From contig OX465111.1 of the NCBI GenBank assembly GCA_949987565.1, positions 4,113,590-4,177,589 on the forward strand: a stretch of 64,000 bases of DNA. Direction: 5' to 3'. Shown here piece by piece: positions 26,201 to 38,200 of the stretch. The notes below the pieces were generated by a model. That model did no database searches. It was not told the DNA's origin and saw nothing but the letters and a program-made list of their open reading frames with translations. Both the position numbers and the translations under genes were made by a program. Source of the stretch: Luidia sarsii. Lineage: Eukaryota > Echinodermata > Asteroidea > Paxillosida > Luidiidae. The number at the start of each line of letters is the position of its first letter. The stretch's first letter is position 1.

Positions 26201-29200
26201 CTTTGGTCTTCCTGGCACTTTCTTGTTATTTCAAGAACAAACAAACAACCCTAAAAGAGACACTTCCCATTTGATGCTACTACAAAGTTATAAATGATTG
26301 CCACAACGCAGTAAAGCACAGCTGCTTTACATTTCATTCAACTTACTCTGGACAGTGACGAAGGCAGCGATGGTGTCACTACCATAGCGATTGTAGACTC
26401 GACAGATGTACTGGCCAGTGTCCTCAACCTTAAAAAACAAATTAGAACCCAGGGGGAGGGGAAGAGAGGGTTAATGACGTTCCAAAAGTTCAAAAAGCCA
26501 GAACCCATTTTGCAAGGCCCCACCAAAGGTCTGGTTGGCTGAATAACTATTTGTTTCAGATTCAGAATTGTAAAACTGTGACTAAACCAACCTTGGTTCT
26601 GTAGATGATGAGAGAACCATTAGGTGCCTTCTGGATGCGGTCGTTGTAGGTGATAATCTTGTTGCCTTTCAGCCAGACCACCTGTGGGGCAGGGTCACCC
26701 GCAGAGGCACAGTCCAGCACAGTCACGTCTGCCACCCTGACTTCTTTGTCCTTGGCGCCATACATGATGTTCGGGGGCACTGTCCGATTCAAATTCCATA
26801 CACAATCATAAGAGGTTATTGATATTTGTCTAAAGAGGTATCAAGTTACCCATTTTGTCCCACAGAGAATGTCACTTGCTGGGGAAACTTTCTGGTGCCC
26901 TATATCCCAGGATGGTTGATAAGCATATAAGTAAGAAATCTTAATGATAATAATAATAATAAAAACCTGGCCCACAGCATCAAATAAGCCAATGTCCTTA
27001 CCTCTGACAGTCACAAAGGCTGAGGCACTGCGGCTGCCCAGGATGTTCTCAGCCGAGCACTTGTAGGTGCCCTCGTCAGACTTATCAATGTTCTCGATCA
27101 CATAGGTGCTCCGGCCATTGATGGTTGGAGGGCCTGTGAAGAGCAGAGAAAATGCCACAGAAACAGTTACCATAGGAATGGCAAACGCCAAAACTCATTC
27201 ACTCATATGGGGGGAAGAGTAGGGCAGAGGAGGAGGGGAATAAGGAGGAGGAGAAGGGAGGGGGAGAAGGAGAAGAAGGAGGAGGGGGTGGATGAGGTGG
27301 AGGAGGTGGAGGAGAAGGAGGGGAGGGGGAGGAGGGGGAGAAGGAGGAGAAGGGCAAGGAGGGGAGGAGGAGAGGAGGAGGGGAGGGGAGGGGAGGAGGA
27401 GGAGGAGGGGGAGAAGGAGGAGGACAAGGAGGGGAGGAGGAGCTTGATGAGGTGGAAGAGGAGAAGAAGGATAAGAAGGAAGAGGATGGGAGGAGGAGGC
27501 GAGGATGAGGGGAGGATGAGGGGAGGATGAGGAGGGGGATGGAGGATGGAGGATGGAGGAGGAGCAGGAGGAGCAGGAGGAGCAAGAGGAGAAGGAGGAG
27601 TACTTACCAGCAATCAGAGTGCCATTGATGTACCACAGGATTGTAGGTGGTGGGTATCCCTGTGCCTCACACACTAGCTCCAGTCTGTCTCTCATACCCA
27701 GTTCAATGTCATTGGGGAAGCTCACAAAACGCGGACCAACTGCCAAAATTAGACCAGAAAGACTCAGATTAGACAGTCCGGTCCATTGCCTAAAGAGGCA
27801 ACAGGAAACATTTGCCTTGAATATGTTTCCTTTTCAGGGAACACTATGTTTTTGTTTCAAGAGAGGGGAAAAATCTATACCCATTTGTAAAACAGAAGAA
27901 TATTTACTCGTTTTGACTTTGGGACGAAACCGAAAATTCTGACAGGAGCGGACCTGTCAAACATGTCGGAAATTGGGCCAAAATCTAATTTTTGTGAGGG
28001 GGCCAAAAATGACTTCAACTGGTCTACCGAAAGTCTGATCTATGTCAGATGATAGATTATGATGAATTCATCCAATTATTCCAAGGAAAACGATCATGGA
28101 GGTTTCAAGTTCAAGAAAGTTTAAGTTAAAGGTTTGAGTTTGATGTACAGTAGTATGGCACAAAAAGGAAGGATTGCTGATTCAACTTCTGATCTGCTTT
28201 TCAGTTGTGATTCAGCATCAATCAGAGAACGTGAAGGGCAAAAGCTGCTTGGTTTTGAAATGTATCGGATCTGTTTAGGATTTTAAAAATTTTGGGCAGG
28301 CTGTATAAACTATATGTCTCTTTTCCCCCTGTGGTGGTCAGACTTACCATGGATGGTCAGTACAACAGTCCTTGTTGTATGTCCCACAACGTTGGTTGCT
28401 GTGCAAATGTATTGACCGCTATCACTTTCCTGAAGTAAGGGAAACAAGCTCAGAATTTCATGTTTGATGTACAGGTACGCATCTGTAAACTTAAAATTGC
28501 ATTTAGGGTAGAAATCGAGCTGAAAGACAACAAGAAGGTTTCCAATACTGCAGGTGTCTGATCCTCTGCTGCTGACTGGTACTCTGCTAATTCATAATTG
28601 ATTATTGACTGGTAGACTACAACTGACTGATTATCTCCAATTGAAAAGTATCCTTCTTGACTGGTGCAAGGTATAGGGATGAGAATGTTGGCTGGTTCTT
28701 TGTTACTAACTGGCACTTTGTCACTGCAATTGTTACGAGTGGTATTTTTGATGTCCACTGACCTGCACTTGGCTGATGACCAAGGAGCCGTCTTGCTCCA
28801 GAGAGATGCGACCGGACTCGGGGTCAATGTCTTGGCCATTCTTCTGCCAGGTGATGCTGGGTGGTGGGTAGGCGTCCACACGGCACGACAGCCGGGCTGA
28901 GTTACCAACACGGACAGCCACATCAGAGGGCTGGCGAGGGACTGGGCTGGGAGGCACTACAGGGCAGGAAAGACAGAGAGTGAAATAATGAAACCACGCA
29001 TCATGATCTGCTCTTGGCTAGACTCAGTGCATCAAATCATCTACGAAGTACCGTAATGCCATCACTATGAAGAACACATTGAGTTTAAGAGACAAATCAA
29101 AGACACAGAAACGAACAGTACCACATCAGAAATCATTCAACCCAAACAATCGGTAGTTCATTTGCATTTGTACTACAGTAGGTGGTTTCATTGATCAGAA

Positions 29201-32200
29201 TTTGATTTTGGCATCAATGGTACAGGCCCATCTGTCATTCTCACTACCCACCTTTCTCTTGTGATTGGTCATTGCAAAAGTGGGTGTGAACCACTTTCAG
29301 TGCATTTATCGAGACGCTTGGCTCTCCGTGTCTCACCTTTGACCTCCAGGGAGCGCTGGACCTGGGCAATGCCCACACCGTTGTCGGCGAAGCAGACGTA
29401 GACTCCCTGGTCCTCGCGCCGGACCACAGGGATCTCCAGCGAGCCGCTGGGCAGGATGTTATAGTGGAAGCCGTTGCCTGTGATCTCCTGGCTGCCGTGG
29501 ATCCAGCGGATGACCGGGGTGGGGATGCCAGACACCTCACACTCCAGGGTCACGTGCTCCTCCTCAGTGACTGAGTGCTCCGTGAATGGAAGGCCCTGGA
29601 TGCTCGGTGTGACTGTCATTTTTCAGAAGTGAAAAACAGGAGAGAAAAACAGTCGGATTTCATTTTCCAGTCAGTTTTCATTCCATTTGTTTGAATGAAA
29701 ATGTAGTTCAAAATGCCTTCATCCACTTTGTACATCCACTTTCCATCCACTCATCCACTGTGGCCAGGTTTGGGATAAATTGTTTGGATAACAATTGTTG
29801 GGAAAAATTTGCATCTAAACAACAAAGACAGTTGGCTATTTTGGAAGGCTATAATTCGATGGTTGGATAACTCGGATGGTAAGAGCGCTGGTATATAAAG
29901 CCAAATGTCTGAGATTCAAGTCCTGGTCCAGTCAAATTCTTCTATTTTTCATCTTTAATTAAGAAAAATTACATTTTGATTCCAGCAAGACATTTTTCCA
30001 AAAGGCAATCTGCCTTTTGGAAAGCTCCTACTTGTAAGAAATACATAAATGTTACAACCTGCCAATCGGCAAATCTAAACAATAGGACGGTCTAACATTT
30101 CGATCCAGGCAGGACCGCCCTTCAAGGTAGAATGCATAACAGGACCACAGAGAAAAAGGAGGAAAACTAATATAATTACAGATGGCAGTGAATAGAAAAA
30201 GGAGGAAAGCTGGCAGACAGTCCTGAGTGAAATTGAGGGAAAATCAAGTAATATTAATAAAGCAGGAATCAAACAATTAAAGATACAAAGGTTGAAAGAT
30301 CCAAGGGAGAGGTGAAGGAAAAGAGCACATAGAAGCATCTTTAGAACGTTTTCAGAAAGCCTTACCTTCTACCTGTAGGGAGACCCTACTGACTGCAGTG
30401 CCCGCCTTGCTTTGGGCTAGACAGACATAGCGGCCGGCGTGGGCCAGCTCAGCACTGGTAATCATCAGCATGCCGTTCTGCAGGACAGTGTAGCTAGCCT
30501 CAGTGGCCTGACTGCGATCCGCCCGCCGCCAGGTGATTGTGGGAGGTGGGCTGCCTGTGGCAGCGCAGGGGATGCGAATGGGACGGCCCAGCTGCACTGA
30601 GACGGTCTCTTGGATGGGATCTATCATCGGGGCCACTGAGAGTGGAAGAGAACATCGGGTCATTAAATACATCTACATACACAATTTAGAGAGCTTGATG
30701 CTTCCTTTCATAGTAGGATTATTGTGACAGGGAGGTTTGCAACAAAAAGGTTGCAAACTGCAGACTGACTTTAAATACCAAAATTGCACAAATATAAAAT
30801 TTACAGGCACGGCATTTCGATCCAACATAGTAGGGCCATTCTCAAAGAGAACAGTACTGCTTTAAAAGTTCCGCTTGGATCAAAACATCAGGCCCTCTGA
30901 GAAATTCAAGTTTTCTTGTTTTAAACCAATGAGCCAGAAATACAGTGTCACAAGGTTGGAAGTTATGAGAATGCATTGTTCAAAACATTATCCCTTGGTG
31001 GGATTGGCTTTGATCTTTGTAACTTTCCGACTGCCATTTTGTTTGCTTACTGCTCATGACCAGACAACTTGCCTAGGATCTCCAGGGTGAAGGACTTGGT
31101 GAAGTTTCCAGCAACATTGGAGACAAAGCACTCATAGAAGCCCATGTCAGCCACACTGACCTCTGGGATGTGCAGTATGCCCGAGGAGAGAAGCTGGTAC
31201 CTGGCAATGTGGAAACCAGTTTCACATATGAATGCCCACCGTCCACAATCATGTTTCCATCATCAATTAAGATTTTAATATTGACTATTTATTACTCTCA
31301 AGTCCTGAATCCAACACTATGAGTGAGAGCTACATGTAGCATCCTAAATGAAAACAGGAATCAACCCTTATTTATAGAAAGAAATGTAAACAAAGTACAA
31401 GTAAAGCTTGTCTGAGTGTGTTAAAAATATGATTAAAGAAAATGGCGAAAAACCTGAAAGTTGTGGATACAATTTATATATCAGAGAAGAAACCACCATC
31501 TGCCCTGTCATTCACTGTTGATAACAATTTGAATCACTGAGAATAAAGAAGACATATGATTGATTGCTGGATGCTCAAGATAGTGAAGAGAACTGGTAAA
31601 GAATGCTGGAGTGTGCTTGAATCCAGCCTGAAGATATTTCATTCTTATTAAACCAGCAGGATATTGAGAGCATGGTGCAAAAGGACAGCAAAGGCAGATA
31701 AGAATCTTTAGGCTAGCCCTTGCCCGCTTTCCTTGAGCATGATGAATTGTGGGATGGACGGATGGGTGGTGAAGGTAAAAGGTCCTACCTGGAGCTGGCT
31801 GGGGAGATGAACATCCCATTCTTCCTCCACATTATAGTGGGCGGTGGATAGCCATGGCTCTCGCAGTTGAGGGTGACAGCGCCACCAGTGTCCACTGTGG
31901 TATTGAAGCTGGTGATGGAGAAGGGCTGGGGAGGCACTGGAGTAGGATGGAAGCACAGAAAAGAGAAGGATTTGAGACATAATTCAGAAATACATTGGTA
32001 TCCAAGTAAAGTAATATAAAAAACTGTTGCCGACTCCTCTCAGAACTCATTCTCAAGAGAGTCTACGTGTGGTGTCACCCCAAAAAGGGGATGATAAAGA
32101 TGGATGATTAGGGTGATATGGTTGATAGGTTCATTGGGTGATGGTTGTGGAACTGAGGTACACACAATGTAAGTCTATGTGTGGTGTCACCCCAAAATCT

Positions 32201-35200
32201 GTGGTATTTAGGTGAAGGGGATGATAAAGATGGATGATTAGGGTGATATGGTTGATAGGTTCATTGGGTGATGGTTGTGGAACTGAGGTACACACAATGT
32301 AAATGTCAACAGAGTGCTGGAGGGATAACAGCATACCGGTAGCTGCCAACCAATCTTAGGAATACCATTGTTATTAAAACAAAATGAATCACGGAGCAAT
32401 CGGAATACATGTTTATTTCCAAGCCAAACAATTGGAATCTGTTGTCAAGAGTTTGTCAAAAATGATACATTTTTACCCCAAAATGAGGAATGATTCCTCC
32501 AAAATGGGAACAGTTGGCAGCTAGGTATGTAAAAGGGATAAAGGAAGGAAATACTCACTGTACACCTCCAGATTGAAATGCTTGGAGCCTTCCCCGGCAA
32601 TGTTGGACGCAATGCAGTGGTAGCGACCACCACTAGAAGACTGTACATTCCTTATCTCCAGCACCATGCCGTTGTCCCGAATGATAATGTTGTTACGTGA
32701 CCTGCCAAACAAGTATAGGCGTTGAAGAGAGTTGAGAAACCCTCCACATGTTCCAGGCCATATCTCTCGCTAGTCCTGACCTTTTTATACAGGATCTAAG
32801 CATCATTGGTGGATGTGCCCATTGTTCTCACTTCTCAGACTGAAGTGATATACAAAAATGTTGCAAACTGCTTACTGACTAAAATTACCAAAATCTTAAA
32901 ATTTAGTGGGCCTGGCGTTTCGATCCTAGCAGGACCTTTCTCAAAGACCTTTGAGAAAGGTCCTGCTAGGATCGAAACGTCACGCCCACTAAATTTTAAG
33001 ACTTCTCAGACTAGTGAACATTGCCCACCCCTAATCTTTTAGCTCCAACCCTTCCATACAAAAACAGAATGTGTTTTGACTGAATTTAATGTTCACATTA
33101 TTGTATACATATTATAGGCATGTTTCCATTTACTATTAAAAAAAATCTGACTCCCCCAATGCTATGAGCTCTGACAGCACCAGGAACGTTTTTGGATTGG
33201 ATCTGAGAGTCACCTGCACATACACATACATGGTTCACATGTATGCATGCAAGGGCGTGCTTTGTTTAATTGCAGGAAATCTACAGTCTCTCCCTGCTCT
33301 TTCAGCTCCAAAAAACCCTTACAGAATCAGCTGCGTTTAAGATCGGACGCGCGATTACCTGTGGATGGGCTTGTTGTCCTTAAACCACTGGATGTCGGCC
33401 ACTGGAATGGCTATGGTGGGGCATTCCAGACGGACATTCCTGTTCTGGATGACAGTGATGTTGTGAAGGAAGTCACCGTCATCGATCTCTGGTGGAACTG
33501 TTGGAACAATGAAAGTAATCCTTTTTCAAAAAAACATGATTTGATTGTCTGACTGATTGACTGACTGAGTGATCAGTTGTCGTTGAATGTATTGATGGAT
33601 TGAAAAATGGATGCATTTGGTTGACCAGCAATTAACTGATTGATTGAATGAATGGTGGATGGATGGATAAATGGTATGGGTTGATTGTTTGACGACTTGA
33701 CTAATAGATGAAGATGGATGATGAAATGGGGGTGATTTAATCTGTAGATCATTTTACATTAATGTTGAATGATGAATTCATTGATTGATCAATTCATTAA
33801 TCATACAAAAAAAATTGGACAAGTGGATTAGTGGACCAAAATATTTGTTTGATTGACTGACAGATAGATGACCAAATAGGATGGGTTGATTGAATGATTA
33901 ATCAGTTGATCAATTGTCTAGGTTGTGCTCTTACCGTGGATGGAAATGGAATAGACCTTGGTGGCATTGCCAATGTCACTGCTAGCCACACAGGTAAAGT
34001 AGCCGGCATGGATGACATTGGCCCTGCTGATGGTGAGCAGGGTCCCGGCTCTGTTGACTCTAACTCCGGGTGTGTTGTGGGTGACCAGCTGACCATTCTG
34101 GTACCAGGTCAGGCGGGGGGCTGGATTGCCACTAGCCCGGCAGGGCAAGTCGACGGCTTCGTCCTGGGTCAAGGTGACCTGGGTGGGATCCACCACACCC
34201 TCCCCGACACCCTCGATGACCGGAAGAACTATAAGATGAGAGGAGGGGAGAAAATAGGAAGGCCATCGCTGATTTTAATTTTCCTTGATAAGAATCAACA
34301 AGAGATTAACCAAGATCCAACCAAAAATCGTTGAATCCCACGAAGGAGGGAGGAGGAAGGAGGAGGAAGGAGGAAGAGGAAGAGGAGGAGGAAGGAGGAA
34401 GGAGGAAGGAGGAGGAGGAGGAAGGAGGAGGAGGAAGGAGGAGGAGGAAGGAGGAGGAGGAAGGTGGAGGAGGAAGGAGGAGGATGAGGAAGACGAAGGA
34501 GGAAGGAGGAGAAGGAGGAGGAGAAGAGGAAGAGGAAGGAGGAGGAGGAAGGAGGAGGAAGGAGGAGGAGGGAGGAGGAGGAAGGAGGAGGAGGAAGGAG
34601 GAGGAGGAAGACGAAGGAGGAAGGAGAAGGAGGAGGAGGTGGAAGAGGAGGAGGAGGAAGAGGAGGAGGAGGGGGAGAAGGAGGAAGGAGGAGGAGGAGG
34701 AAGAGGAGGAAGAGGAGGAAGAGGAGGAAGAGGAGGAGGAGGAGGAGGAGGAGGAGGAAGACGAAGGAGGAAGGAGGAGAAGGAGGAGGAGAGGAAGAGG
34801 AGGAGGAGGAGGAAGGAGGAGGAGGAAGGAGGAGGAGGAAGGAGGAGGAGGAGGGGGAGAAGGAGGACAGGGGAGTGGGTGGAGGAGTAGGAGGAAGAGT
34901 GTGCTCTAGCTGTTCAGGCTCCGTACCTTGCACCTCCACATTGAACATCTTGTCAGTGCTGCCAGCATTATTACTAGCCCTGCACATATAGGTGCCAGCG
35001 TCGCCTGACTGCACACTACTGTAGCTCAACACTTGGTTGTCTGGTCCCAGGATGTAGTTAGGGTCCCGATTGGGCAAGGGCTGACCGTTGCGATACCAGG
35101 TGACGATTGCTGGCGGCACAGAGTTGACCACCTCACAGTAGAGGTCCATGGGCTGGTTCAGTTGGACGGTCAGCAGGGTGATAGAGGAGGACTCACTGAT

Positions 35201-38200
35201 TTCTGGCTGGACTGTGGTGGGGATAAACAAGCAGAAGGAATTCAATCAACAGCCAACCAACCGACAAGAAATGGGGCTACCAAGTAGTTTTGTCTAAAAA
35301 GTTTCCCTGATAGAAATTCCAATATCAGTTCCTTTTTTTGTAATACATGGACTGCTGTAGAAAAGTTTACAAATAATTGTTCTTTGTATCTGAATGAAAA
35401 TGGGGGTGTAACACCTTGTTAACAAGTAAATGAGTAATCCCTATATACAGTTAATATATCCCCACCCCAGCTAAGACACATGACTCTTTGAGAAAGCCCC
35501 CACCTAAGGACTGGATAGTTCAGTTACTTGAAAGCTGGTATATAAGGTAAACCAGAGACTTGGGTTCATGTCACACCTCGACCAGGCAAATTACTTTTGT
35601 TATTCTCACAAACTAAACAAAAGAGACTGTGCAAAGATTCCTAGTGTTATACCATGCACTGTGACATCGATGTAGATGCTGTATTCTCCAGCCTCATTGA
35701 TGGCTGTACACTCGTACTGCCCACTGTCACTGGCCTGAATGTCCCGCAGAATCAGTGTGCCGTTGTCAAAGATCTCCGTCTCGTATGGGTCCACTGGTAC
35801 CCCGTCCTTCAGCCACATGATCTCCGGCTGCGGGGTACCGATGATGGGGCAGGTCAGGAGAACCTTGGAGCCGTAGGTGGTTGTTTCAGCAGTCAGCTGG
35901 GTACGTGGACTGTAGGGTGCCTCTGTGAGGAGTAAAGGAAGCAAGAGCAATATTAAATAATGGAAAGAGTTTAGTTTACGGTGACAATTTATTACAGAGT
36001 GCATTTCAAGCAAAACAAAGATCTCTGATAATAATGGCAATTTGGAATCTAAATACATGTACTTACATCTGAAGGACCCCAGCAACTTTTTTCTTAGGAA
36101 ATGAGGCAGCCATGTTAAGGACATCTTTTAAGGGCTGGAGTTCTTAATAGGATCTTATCTTAGGATCCAATGTGCAAGATTCAGGACAGCATTAAAGAGC
36201 ATCAGATGCCTGTGTTTACGATTCTTGAATCAGAAATGAAGTGGTTTTCACAATTTTCTCGAGACTCGGTTGGCGGATTGAGCTGAAGTTTTCACAGGTG
36301 TGCTATTTCATGCATATGTTGGATTAGACAACGTATAGATGCTACTCTTTGACCTCGACCAATGTTGTGTAGGGGCTTTAATGAAAGCCCACAGATGGCC
36401 ATTTGAATGATCCATGTCATAGAATCTCAGATGCCATTCTCATAGAGCTCTGCTCCCATCGAGTCAACTCCGACCACTCTCACCTTGCACCTTGAGGGTG
36501 ACCTCACGCATCTGGAAGCCGGCCACGCTGTTGGCCAGGCAGGCATACTGTCCCGTGTCCCCTTCCCGTGTGCTGTTGATGACCAGCGAGCCGTCCAGCC
36601 GGACCCGCATGGCCAGGCTGTTTCTGGGGATCTCCTGGTAGTTCTTCTGCCAGGAGATCTCTGGTGGTGGGAAGCCTGAGGCCCGGCAGGGAATGACCAC
36701 GGACTGGCCTAGCCCCACGGCAATCACCTCCTTCAGAGGGTCCTCGATGACTGGAGGAACTGGTACAGGCAAGCAAGCAGGCAAACAAACAGGAATCATG
36801 TCATTGACAGCAAACACTGAACATGCAGAAGAAGTGTACATGTGATTTCCATCAATCTCTCTGAAGAACTTTGTATCAGGTATCAGGAAGCATCTTTGCT
36901 AGAGTGGCTGCTTTCTGGAATAGCTCTACCTTTCCTTATAAAGCTATGACACAACAATATCAATGCTCTTGCATTAAGCCTTTAGAATATTGCCTCTTAA
37001 CATGTACTACCAAAGGGACAACCTTTTTTTTCTATTATAATCTTTCCACTAGGTTTGTTGACTTTCTAAGCTAAAAACTTAGTGGGCCTGATGTTTCGAT
37101 CCTAGCAGGACCTTTCTCAAAGGCCTTTGAGAAAGGCCTCTGCCTTTGAGAAAGGTCCTGCTAGGATCGAAACGTCAGGCCCACTCAGTTCTAAGATTTA
37201 CATTTTGGTAATTTTAGTCAGTAAGCAGTTTGCAACATTTTTGTATACGGCTTTCTAAGCCTTCGAAAATGCATACTTGAGTCAACATCCACAACTTTCC
37301 AGACTAGTTGGCAGAGGAAGAGGCTTACCCAGCACCTCCACGATGAAGACTATGGTGACGTTGCCGGCAGCATTGCGGGCGTGGCACTTGTAGACGCCGC
37401 TGTTGCTGCGCTTAGCGTCGGGGATGGCCAGGGCGGGGAAGCCGCTGACTTCCTCAGACGGCGAGGTGGCCGGCAGGACCTGGTCGTCCTTCTCCCAGCC
37501 TATCCAGGGGGCAGGGGTGGCCTCCACCATGCAGGGCAGGGAGATGTCCGAGTCCTGGTCCACGGTCACGTGAATGACGGGGTCGCCGATTATGAGGGGG
37601 TGGGCTGAAGGGAGGGAGAGACAGAGAAAGGGGCGATGAGAAAGGCAGTAGAGTAATAGAGATTACAATGAGGCTTTGAACAGGCCACAGAAAACAAATG
37701 CAATGGACGCTCTCCAGCATGAGGCACAAAAACAAAATGTCAGGACCTCCAAATTCTCGAGAATGGGCAATTCAGTGAATTACAGTGCCTGCAATCACCT
37801 GGGTAATCCCTAGGATGCCAAGGCTAGGGAAAGCACTCTTCTTGAGTTACTGGTTTGATATATAATGCTATGGGCATGGTTATACCGTGTTCCACTATCA
37901 GTTTCCCAACTCACTTTGTACTTCAATGTTCCAGGTTTTGCTGGCGTTGCCGGCTCTGTTGAAGGCCAGGCAGCGATACTCTCCCGCATCCTCCACATCG
38001 ACCGCCTCAACGTGCAGCACGTCGTGGCTGATAGTGATGCCGGGATCATCGTTGGACAGAATCTGGCCGTCCTTGAACCACATGATGACTGGGGGTGGGT
38101 AGGCATCTGTGGTGATGCACTGGAGGTCAATGGGCATCAGCTCACTGACTGGGTACTCAGTGGGGGTGCTGGAGTCGGGGATGCGGGGAGGAACTGGCAA

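Noticed and set aside
33894..34334. Plus-strand ORFs opposite hemicentin exons (also 15612-15971, 39478-39912, 48545-48979, 50196-50630, 53800-54243)
   Set aside because: Antisense shadows of real Ig or G2F exons: same boundaries as the exon body and no domain signal of their own.
34285..34909. Long ORFs rich in Glu/Gly/Arg on the plus strand and Pro/Ser/Leu on the minus strand
   Set aside because: They are read-through of the (GGA)n microsatellite; the same applies to 27207-27600, 51804-52688 and 56588-57135.
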